Below, one piece after another: positions 1 through 5,145 of a stretch of 5,279 nucleotides of DNA. The position numbers and the translations under genes were made by a program. The DNA comes from Desulfobacteraceae bacterium (GTDB lineage Bacteria > Desulfobacterota > Desulfobacteria > Desulfobacterales > UBA11574). The stretch covers positions 1-5,279 of the forward strand of contig JABMQM010000348.1 in the NCBI GenBank assembly GCA_013203195.1, given 5' to 3'. The notes below the pieces were generated by a model. That model did no database searches. It was not told the origin of the DNA and saw nothing but the letters and a program-made list of their open reading frames with translations. The stretch's first letter is position 1, and every line of letters starts with the position of its first letter.

Positions 1-1919
1 CTCAACAGGCGGAACAGTTTGTGTTTGTGAATCACTATATCCGGCATACGGCTGTAGAGCGGGGCTGCCTGGCTGAAAAAGATATCGCGGAACTAAAAGA
101 TAAAGTGAAACATTTACTGGACCATCCCCATGATCTTGTCATCAATGATGACACTTCGCAGCTAAAAGATATATTCGATCGATTTCGGACAGTCTATGCG
201 GATTTTTACACCAAAAAACACAACGAACATTACAAACATTTTATAAAAAAGCCCTTTTCAAGGTTTGGCAAAAGAGCGGTAGTCTTGCTAAAGCGCCTTG
301 TATCGATTGAGATTCTGGACCGTCCCCCTGGGTTGGAGGCGCTCTTGCGGGAACTGCAAGCTCCCGAAGTTGCAGTATGCCGTAGAAATCTTTCCGAGGA
401 ATTGCTGCGTTCACCGGTATGTAATTGCGCTTTTATCCCGGGTGATACACCAAAATTTGCGCAAACCAAAGATCCCGAGGAAGCTATCGAGACATGTCTC
501 AATGAATATCTTCTTATTCTTAAAAAGCCGGGCGTTAGAGAAGCGATTTCCGCCCGGATATTTGCCCTTGCCGATGCTGATCCGGATAGAACCAAACGGC
601 TTCGCAGTATGATTTCGCTTTTAGAGGATAAGCTATCCTCTGCTGCTGCCCTGCTTGACATATTGGATGATGTCACGGCCCAAGAAGTTGGCAAAGCTTT
701 AGCCGGTCGGGTTAAGATTGAAAGGCGCGGCTTGAAAGATCTATATTCCCATCTCGGCGGACGGAGGCTGAGCCCCGATCAGGTTAATGAAATCATAAAA
801 GAGTGGATCTGTACCACATCTGACAATACGGTGATTGCCATTGAAGATGATCGCGATATCTCATCCGGCAGCCGCGATCGCTCTCTTTTGTGGTGGTCAA
901 AAATGCATCCGGCGCTTTTTAAAGAGGATGTCCATTTTGAAAGCCGGGACCTGGAAGACTCCTTAGAACGGCAGTTTCCTTCCATGCAACTTAAAGATAC
1001 ACTAAAACGCCTGGATGACGGTGGTATTTTAGCGTTTATAAAAAATGAGCCTTTTCACACCAAGGCGATTCGCATGGCCTGGCTTTTGCTGGCAGAGCGT
1101 ATCCTTGCTAAAGCGCCCTGGCCGGATCAGGCCGCACTCGATTGCCGGCATGTGGATCGGGGAATTGCCGTCAAAATCCAAGAACGTTTAAGCGTGCTGA
1201 ATACCATTTCATCGCTTTGGAAGGCTTCCTTTCCCGCTGCCCTTCGAGTTCGCATCCCGCTTTCCGGTATATCGGTCGATTCCTGGGTTACCGAGGAATT
1301 GCGTTCGCTGGTTTTTGAAACATTGCGCGCTGTGGCACAACGGGGGGATGAATGGCTTGGCACGCTGCCGGCCGTTGAACCGATTGAGCTGTCCGATCAT
1401 CCGGTCGTGTTGATTATTGACGGTATCTCGCCGGATGTCTGGCTTGAAGCTACAAAGACTCCGGGTGGCAAGCTCGGTGACGGCTCGCCGGCATGGTTTC
1501 GGCTTGAGGCGGCTGCAAAAACCGCGGCTGCCGTTGGTGCACTTTTCGGCTTTGACCAAGACGCCATGGATGAGTTTAATGCCCGGGGCATACCTTATCA
1601 TCACGTTAAGGGAAATGAGCAGCATGGTTTGGCCGACCTTCTGCCCGAATTTCCTGAAAAAACAGCGGTGGTTATCAGGGTTGGTCTGGTTGATGAGGGC
1701 GCGCATGCCGGATTTTTGCGTCTCGCCGAGATACCGGGAGTGCTTTGCTCTTTTTTGGAAAGAGAATTGCCCCGCCTGCAGAAGATATGTGCCGCACAGA
1801 AACGACGGCTGATCGTAACCACGGATCACGGCTTTTCCCTTACCCGTAAGGGGCTTTCCCACGGCACGGGCGGGGTGTTCGAGCAGGCCATATTGCGTGC
1901 CGAATGGGGAATCGAGTGA
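1..1919 (+). CDS. DUF6079 C-terminal region fused to a PglZ-like phosphatase domain (5'-partial)
   Basis: The frame is open to the left edge and the GTG at 21 has no special claim to be the start, so the gene begins outside the window. Up to about base 854 the protein resembles the C-terminal end of DUF6079, a family of large P-loop proteins like BrxC/PglY of BREX systems. It has a helical YADFYTKKH segment, a Leu-rich stretch, then Cys at 378 and a CNC pair at 420-428 inside SPVCNCAFIPGD, where relatives carry a CPxCGF zinc-like motif. It also has a GG-x-LSPDQ helix and a closing beta strand. From about 855 to 1919 it reads as a PglZ-type domain of the alkaline-phosphatase superfamily: IIDGISPDVW (Asp at 1419), VDEGAH near 1692, and TTDHGF (Asp-His at 1824) followed by a His at 1860. 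The likely role is phage defence, pairing an NTPase with a phosphatase. The P-loop part would lie upstream. The family match is from memory, and no terminator follows. Confidence 0.7.
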   Translation, partial: QQAEQFVFVNHYIRHTAVERGCLAEKDIAELKDKVKHLLDHPHDLVINDDTSQLKDIFDRFRTVYADFYTKKHNEHYKHFIKKPFSRFGKRAVVLLKRLVSIEILDRPPGLEALLRELQAPEVAVCRRNLSEELLRSPVCNCAFIPGDTPKFAQTKDPEEAIETCLNEYLLILKKPGVREAISARIFALADADPDRTKRLRSMISLLEDKLSSAAALLDILDDVTAQEVGKALAGRVKIERRGLKDLYSHLGGRRLSPDQVNEIIKEWICTTSDNTVIAIEDDRDISSGSRDRSLLWWSKMHPALFKEDVHFESRDLEDSLERQFPSMQLKDTLKRLDDGGILAFIKNEPFHTKAIRMAWLLLAERILAKAPWPDQAALDCRHVDRGIAVKIQERLSVLNTISSLWKASFPAALRVRIPLSGISVDSWVTEELRSLVFETLRAVAQRGDEWLGTLPAVEPIELSDHPVVLIIDGISPDVWLEATKTPGGKLGDGSPAWFRLEAAAKTAAAVGALFGFDQDAMDEFNARGIPYHHVKGNEQHGLADLLPEFPEKTAVVIRVGLVDEGAHAGFLRLAEIPGVLCSFLERELPRLQKICAAQKRRLIVTTDHGFSLTRKGLSHGTGGVFEQAILRAEWGIE

Positions 1920-2037
1920 AAGCTTGAACTGATTCTGTCCTGATTTAAATGCGGGCTATAGTATGTGATGTTCAATTCCGGCTTGTTCTAACTGCATCAT
2001 CATTGTTATGGCCAAAGAAAATTAGAAAGGCAGCTCA

Positions 2038-2952
2038 ATGGCAAAATTAGGCACTAAAAAAAGACCTGTAAGATTCAGAGTTCAAACTGACGAAAGATTG
2101 CAGGAAATTGCATTACTTTGTGATAAAAACGGATGGATATTTGTTGGCGGATTTGAACCTGACGAACCGGAAGATCTTTGTGAGATTGAGTATTTGTTAA
2201 ATCCGCAAGCCTTTACATCTCAGCCTCGTATGGGCCATGCTGACAATATGACAGTTTTGCATAAACAACCTAAGGTCGGTAGAAATGCGCCATGTCCCTG
2301 CGGGAGTGGTAAAAAATATAAAAAATGTTGTTTGGGAAAATCAGACCCGCCTGTAATTCAAAAAAGAGATGAATTTGATGTATTAATGGGGGAAGGTTAT
2401 TCTCTTCTTCATAAAAATAAAACAATAGAGGCATGTGATGTCTGGGTAGAATTATGGAATAAATTGAAAACCGGATTCCGGCCTGAATTTGTTGATATAA
2501 AAGAAGCGGATTCTATTTTTACTGGTGGAGAGTATCTCTATAATTGGTGCCAGGATCTTGAGACTGAACTTGGAAATGCCGGTATAGACAATTCGTCATA
2601 TTATCAGAAAAGAATAGAATATTGTACTGATTTTTGTTCGATATTTCCAGAATCAGACAGCTTGTTAATGCATAATATGAAAAGAGCTATTGCGGAATCT
2701 TATTTTGCGTTGGGTGATATTTCTAAAGGTGAGGAATGTTTTAAGAAATTAATTGAGGAATATCCTAAATTAATTTGGGGATATATAGGTTGGGGGGATA
2801 TGTATCTTTGGCCAATGAAAAAAGATATAAAACCTGATTATGAAAAAGCTGAAAAAATCTATAAAATGCCTTTAGGTATGGATTTGGAAGGGGAGGCGGA
2901 TTTGGTCGATAGGCTAGATGAGCTAAAAACCAAAAGGGAGAAAAACATATAA
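2038..2952 (+). CDS. SEC-C zinc-motif protein, PBPRA1643-like N-terminus with TPR-like C-terminal extension
   Basis: The 304-residue protein starts at an ATG with AGAAAGG (2024-2030) seven bases upstream. Residues 1-65 (MAKLGTKKRP, a VQTDER segment, NGWIFVGGFEPDEPEDL, LLNP) match my memory of the PBPRA1643 family of small SEC-C proteins. Residues 80-101 carry VGRNAPCPCGSGKKYKKCC, a canonical SEC-C motif with Cys 86, 88, 97 and 98 as probable zinc ligands, as at the SecA C-terminus. Members of PBPRA1643 usually end near here. This one continues for about 200 residues, mostly helical, with TPR-like units around 216-246 (AIAESYFALGD, FKKLIEEYP) and 249-285 (WGYIGWGDMY, YEKAEKIY). It is probably a cytoplasmic protein-binding adaptor of unknown partner. 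It has no signal peptide or membrane segment. It is clearly AT-richer than the gene upstream and lies 118 bases from it, so it is probably an independent acquisition. Confidence 0.85.
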   Translation: MAKLGTKKRPVRFRVQTDERLQEIALLCDKNGWIFVGGFEPDEPEDLCEIEYLLNPQAFTSQPRMGHADNMTVLHKQPKVGRNAPCPCGSGKKYKKCCLGKSDPPVIQKRDEFDVLMGEGYSLLHKNKTIEACDVWVELWNKLKTGFRPEFVDIKEADSIFTGGEYLYNWCQDLETELGNAGIDNSSYYQKRIEYCTDFCSIFPESDSLLMHNMKRAIAESYFALGDISKGEECFKKLIEEYPKLIWGYIGWGDMYLWPMKKDIKPDYEKAEKIYKMPLGMDLEGEADLVDRLDELKTKREKNI

Positions 2953-2956
2953 CAGG

Positions 2957-3003
2957 ATTCCGGCTGACACAAAAACCAACGCGATTTTGTGCTAAATCGG
3001 AAT
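2957..3003. repeat. Nested imperfect inverted repeat after the SEC-C gene
   Basis: An outer 6 bp stem (ATTCCG at 2957-2962 with CGGAAT at 2998-3003) encloses an inner 7 bp stem (CACAAAA at 2968-2974 with TTTTGTG at 2985-2991). The internal loops are GCTGA and CTAAAT, and the hairpin loop is 10 bases. It begins four bases after the stop codon. No T-run follows, so it is not an ordinary intrinsic terminator. It could stabilise the mRNA 3' end or be a recombination relic. Confidence 0.5.
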
Positions 3004-3040
3004 ACCCTGCCCGGCTTTTTGGACAGCTGATCCTGAGTAT

Positions 3041-3068
3041 TCAATGATCATTATTCAAAGGTCATTGA
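3041..3068 (+). promoter_or_regulatory. Hairpin covering the likely ribosome binding site of the Sel1-repeat gene
   Basis: TCAATGATC (3041-3049) can pair with GGTCATTGA (3060-3068), giving 9 bp with one G-U pair and a 10-base loop. The only Shine-Dalgarno-like bases before the ATG at 3073 are AAAGG (3057-3061), which straddle the loop and stem. Pairing could therefore lower translation initiation. The stem is AT-rich and modest, so function is uncertain. Confidence 0.35.
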
Positions 3069-3072
3069 TAAT

Positions 3073-3396
3073 ATGAAAAAGTCATTATCAAAATGGGAAA
3101 GAAACGAAAATGGCATGTTATTTTATTTAGAAAAAGGAGATTGCAAAACCGGCCTTAAATATTTGCAAAAGGCGGCAAGAGATGGATTTGAATTGGCATT
3201 CGGAGAATTAGGGTCGGCTCTATATCTTGAAAAAGCAGACATAGATGAGGCTGAAAAATGGTTTAAAAAAGCGGAAGAGGCTGGTTGCCTTTATGCACCG
3301 CATGCATATGACTATGGGATGCTTTTGATCGAGGAAAGAGGCGATACAGAGAGAGGGAATCGCTATTTAGACAAGGCTGCTGAAGATGGGTATTAA
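3073..3396 (+). CDS. Short Sel1-like repeat protein
   Basis: This 107-residue protein contains alpha/alpha Sel1-like repeats. The first unit includes LKYLQKAARDGFELAFGELG (28-47) and the second DIDEAEKWFKKAEEAGCLYA (56-75). A third begins as GDTERGNRYLDKAAEDGY and stops at residue 107 in the middle of the repeat. Sel1 repeats are protein-interaction solenoids, so an adaptor role in the cytoplasm is likely; no partner or catalytic motif is visible. The ATG at 3073 is the first usable start after an in-frame TGA at 3034-3036, with a weak AAAGG 11 bases upstream. Sel1 proteins are usually longer, so this may be a shortened gene, although no further Sel1 coding is seen downstream. It follows the SEC-C gene by 120 bases on the same strand. 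Confidence 0.75.
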   Translation: MKKSLSKWERNENGMLFYLEKGDCKTGLKYLQKAARDGFELAFGELGSALYLEKADIDEAEKWFKKAEEAGCLYAPHAYDYGMLLIEERGDTERGNRYLDKAAEDGY

Positions 3397-3421
3397 AAAT
3401 TGCAGAACATATAACATACCC

Positions 3422-3463
3422 AATCAGGTCCGACGCACGGGTGCGTTACTAAACCTTATGATT
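3422..3463. repeat. Imperfect hairpin after the Sel1-repeat gene
   Basis: The inner stem is ACGCA (3433-3437) with TGCGT (3442-3446) around a CGGG loop. It is extended by GGT (3427-3429) with ACC (3453-3455) and AATCA (3422-3426) with TGATT (3459-3463). Unpaired bases lie mostly on the 3' side. There is no T-run. The layout recalls the hairpin after the SEC-C gene. Confidence 0.4.
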
Positions 3464-3519
3464 TCTACAATTGGATCCAAATATCAAGGCTTTAAAATCC
3501 TGACATAACAAAAAGATAA

Positions 3520-3552
3520 CGGCAATTATTTTATGGCCTCAGATAGTTGCCG
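3520..3552. repeat. Hairpin with 9-bp stem, flanked by AAGATAAC direct repeats
   Basis: CGGCAATTA (3520-3528) pairs with TAGTTGCCG (3544-3552) through eight Watson-Crick pairs and one G-U pair, with a 15-base loop. AAGATAAC occurs at 3513-3520, overlapping the 5' arm by one base, and again at 3561-3568. No T-tract follows, so terminator function is not supported. Confidence 0.4.
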
Positions 3553-3652
3553 GGGATGGCAAGATAACCCAAGAATACAAGATTCCCAAACCGAATCGTC
3601 TATGATAATAGTTAGATGTCACCCGTTGGTTCAGGCAAGGAATCGTGAATTT

Positions 3653-3681
3653 TTGTCAAGCCTTATCTGATTCGATATGTT
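3653..3681 (+). promoter_or_regulatory. Orphan sigma-70-like promoter candidate
   Basis: TTGTCA (3653-3658) and TATGTT (3676-3681) are separated by exactly 17 bases, giving 5/6 and 4/6 matches to the consensus boxes. No gene follows it in the window. It may be chance, or the remains of a promoter for a lost gene. Confidence 0.2.
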
Positions 3682-3899
3682 GTATCTCCTACCAACCTTC
3701 CATTCTGATTTTTCCATCCTATGTATTACCTGTTTTACCCTAAAAGTATGTAATAAAGGTTATAGTTTTTATGTAATTGTGTAATTTTGAGAACTGGCAG
3801 ATTTTTTTGGAGGTAAAATGATGTGATTGAGGTTTGATTCCGTGTTCATTTTTGAAGTGTGATTACCTGCAGATAACAGAAAGATAAAGTTTTTCCTTC

Positions 3900-3928
3900 T
3901 GTGCCCGATTGTGCATAAAATGTGCCCG
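3900..3928. repeat. Phased TGTGC repeats near the attachment site
   Basis: TGTGCCCG occurs at 3900-3907 and 3921-3928, and a third TGTGC lies between them at 3910-3914. The starts are 10 and 11 bases apart, about one helical turn, so all three face the same side of the DNA. The repeats lie about 110-140 bases from the tRNA fragment, a plausible place for arm-type integrase or excisionase sites. That function is inferred from position. Confidence 0.35.
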
Positions 3929-3996
3929 TCAAGGTCAAAGTTTTAAGAACATTTCCAAACAGAACCTAAAATACAAAAAATGATTGCCATTGTTTC

Positions 3997-4029
3997 AATC
4001 TGTTATAAATACAACAGATTTTTATTTTT
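3997..4029 (+). terminator. AT-rich hairpin with T-tract, possible weak terminator
   Basis: AATCTGTT (3997-4004) and AACAGATT (4013-4020) form a perfect 8 bp stem with an 8-base loop, followed by a T-rich run to 4029. The low GC content makes it a weak terminator at best. It sits just before the tRNA fragment and may instead be a recombination accessory site. Confidence 0.35.
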
Positions 4030-4038
4030 AATCCTTAC

Positions 4039-4095
4039 GACTCAAAATCCCGCGGGGGCAACTCCATGTCGGTTCGATTCCGACCTCCGGCACCA
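4039..4095 (+). tRNA. 3' fragment of tRNA-Leu (anticodon CAA), attachment-site remnant
   Basis: This is not a functional gene. It contains the anticodon loop CTCAAAA (4041-4047, anticodon CAA at 4043-4045), the 3' side of the anticodon stem TCCCG (4048-4052) and a long class II variable arm (4053-4067). The T arm follows: GTCGG, TTCGATT, CCGAC (4068-4084). It ends with the 3' acceptor strand CTCCGGC (4085-4091), discriminator A and encoded CCA (4093-4095). The 5' acceptor, D arm and 5' anticodon strand are absent; AT-rich non-tRNA DNA lies upstream. A break near the anticodon loop is a classical crossover position for tyrosine integrases using tRNA genes. Because an intrinsic terminator follows directly, this looks like the displaced original 3' end. 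The intact copy is expected at the far left end of the element. Confidence 0.85.
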
Positions 4096-4104
4096 AAAAA
4101 TGAC

Positions 4105-4143
4105 AAGGGCTTGATCTCCCACGCCGGGGACAAGCCCTTTTTT
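4105..4143 (+). terminator. Intrinsic terminator downstream of the tRNA-Leu 3' end
   Basis: AAGGGCTTG (4105-4113) pairs perfectly with CAAGCCCTT (4131-4139), followed by T residues to 4143. The 17-base loop can pair further (TCCC with GGGA). It starts 10 bases after the CCA and is most likely the native terminator of the tRNA-Leu gene before integration. Confidence 0.8.
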
Positions 4144-4199
4144 ATTTACCCTCAGTTCACTATGTAATTTTGTAACACTTTAAGACGGAATAGATTTTC

Positions 4200-4233
4200 A
4201 GGAAATAAAAAACCCGGGCTGAAGCTCCGGGTT
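4200..4233 (-). terminator. Intrinsic terminator of the minus-strand gene pair
   Basis: Read on the minus strand, AACCCGG (4233-4227) pairs with CCGGGTT (4217-4211) around a 9-base loop, followed by six T residues (partly in the stem) and then ATTT. It lies about 28 bases after the stop of the 58-residue gene and serves that operon. Confidence 0.8.
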
Positions 4234-4260
4234 GAAAGCCAGAAAATTGTTTTGTCCACG

Positions 4261-4437
4261 TTACTTTCTACTAATTTGGTATTTAACTTTCTTTAATGAT
4301 TTTTCCGCCAATACAGAACCAATAATTTGGGGATCATCTTCAATATCGAAAGTATCTTTTTTTAATGATTTTGGATAGAATCGCTTAATAAACTCCTCCA
4401 TTGATTTTATGTTTTCAGTTTTCTTTATACTACCCAT
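4261..4437 (-). CDS. Small conserved-type protein, 58 residues, function unknown
   Basis: This gene is easily missed because of its size. An ATG at 4437 has a strong Shine-Dalgarno, AAAGGTGG (4451-4444), six bases upstream, and the frame runs to TAA at 4263-4261. The product is charged and largely helical. It starts MGSIKKTENIKSMEEFIKRF, then has YPKSLKKDTFDIEDDPQ and an IIGSVLAEKSLKK helix. No signal peptide, membrane segment or metal motif is present. It begins 16 bases after the stop of the larger minus-strand gene, with its ribosome binding site just past that stop, and it ends shortly before an intrinsic terminator. The two genes are therefore almost certainly one transcript, and the small protein may be a partner or modulator of the larger one. 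Its promoter would lie beyond the IS66 insertion, so it may now be silent or driven from the IS. Confidence 0.7.
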   Translation of the reverse strand: MGSIKKTENIKSMEEFIKRFYPKSLKKDTFDIEDDPQIIGSVLAEKSLKKVKYQISRK

Positions 4438-4453
4438 TATTAACCACCTTTGT

Positions 4454-5145
4454 TTAAGGGTTTCTCATCACATATCTTGGATTTAGATCTATGTCAAAAT
4501 ATTTTTTTCTCTTAATCCATATAAATCCATCGCCCTTAGAAATAATCGCTACGTCAATCGGACCGCCAACTGTCTCAGCAGTAGGGGAAACTCTTTGTTT
4601 AAACATAGTTAAATTAACCAAAGATTCTGCCATGGCCGCCAACTCATCTTTTGGTAGGATTCCGACTACATTTACAATTGGGTTTATAAATTTCTGTTTC
4701 ATAAAATTATTTAAATCTTCAAAATAATCATCATATATGGTTTTGCTCGATTCTATTATCTTTTCTTTTAATTTTGTCTTTTCGGGTGCAGACAAATTTT
4801 TTAAAATACCAATTATAATATCTGGATAGTTATCAAAAATATCCTTTAAATATTTACGAGTAAATTGCATTAAGACCGGATCTATACCCATCATGAAAGA
4901 ATGAACCATTTCACCTTGTGCGAAAGGAGCTATAAAGGAACCTAGGTCATGGGTTATAGATCCAGTGATATCTTCTTTACATTTTAACCTTCCATTAATA
5001 ATTGTTTCAAATTTGAACGATTGAAGTTTTGGGAAATAATCTTGTTTCCCAAATCCAGCGATTACCACTCCTGAAAGACTTTCTGGGAATATATCTTTGC
5101 TAAATAAAAGCCCCGCACATTCTATTAATTTAACCTTATTTTTTT
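4454..5145 (-). pseudogene. 5'-truncated gene of a conserved family (possibly Ntn-hydrolase-like), cut by an IS66 element
   Basis: The frame ends at 4454 and stays open upstream to the insertion boundary at 5146. A GTG at 5068 is the first usable start (204 codons), but coding resemblance continues upstream of it (LLFSKDIFPESLSG runs straight into VVIAGFG), so that GTG is internal. Features are VVIAGFGKQDYFPKL near the truncated end, a FIAPFAQGEMVHSFMMGIDP block, a helical middle, and a C-terminal core with ELAAMAESLVNLT, ETVGGPIDVAIISKGDG and FIWIKRKKYF. I recall these motifs from uncharacterised bacterial proteins that may have an Ntn-hydrolase (proteasome-like) fold. That assignment is weak, and the N-terminal Thr or Ser that would be catalytic is missing here. 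No Shine-Dalgarno fits the GTG well. The remainder is expected on the far side of the IS. Confidence 0.65.

Larger units (their letters stand above)
3397..4038. other. Gene-free stretch at the island end
   Basis: I find no credible coding sequence on either strand; frames are broken and there is no recognisable protein fragment. The stretch holds several imperfect hairpins, one promoter-like site, an orphan ribosome binding site with a two-codon frame (GGAGG at 3809-3813, ATG ATG TGA at 3818-3826), phased TGTGC repeats near 3900-3928 and an AT-rich inverted repeat just before the tRNA fragment. This fits non-coding DNA flanking an attachment site. Confidence 0.6.
1..4095. mobile_element. Distal end of a probable tRNA-Leu-integrated island
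   Basis: The DNA left of the displaced tRNA-Leu 3' end carries a BREX-like defence gene and two small adaptor-type genes of different base composition, typical cargo of integrated islands. The right boundary is the CCA at 4095. The left boundary, integrase and intact tRNA-Leu are outside the window. No recombinase gene is visible here, so the element type is unknown. Confidence 0.45.

Noticed and set aside
230..694. 154-codon minus-strand frame, and other short frames within 1-1919
   Set aside because: All overlap the DUF6079/PglZ coding frame and show no recognisable motif or ribosome binding site.
1209..1862. 217-codon minus-strand frame inside the first gene
   Set aside because: It lies opposite a frame with clear domain motifs, and its product has the random, Arg/Ser-rich look of a shadow frame.
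1920..2037. Promoter or terminator between the first two genes
   Set aside because: Candidate boxes (TTGTTC/TTATGG, TATAGT) match poorly, and the TTGAAC/GTTCAA inverted repeat is only 6 bp with a 40-base gap and no T-run.
2859..3044. 61-codon minus-strand frame overlapping the SEC-C gene end
   Set aside because: It is antisense to a well-supported gene and the intergenic hairpin, with no family resemblance.
2944..3616. Integron attC sites after the small genes
   Set aside because: R''-like TATAACA and bulged hairpins are present, but no matching GTTRRRY end closes either site. GTTAGAT at 3611 is too far away, and no integron integrase is visible.
3397..4038. CRISPR array or integrase remnant
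   Set aside because: There are no regularly spaced repeats of suitable length, and no translated fragment resembles a recombinase.
4039..4095. Complete functional tRNA-Leu
   Set aside because: The 5' acceptor strand, D arm and 5' anticodon strand are absent upstream, so it cannot fold into a tRNA.
4491..4727. 78-codon plus-strand frame opposite the truncated minus-strand gene
   Set aside because: The minus strand has conserved-looking motifs across this span; the plus frame is its antisense shadow.
4454..5068. Intact 204-residue gene starting at GTG 5068
   Set aside because: Coding resemblance continues upstream of this GTG up to the IS boundary, and no proper ribosome binding site precedes it.
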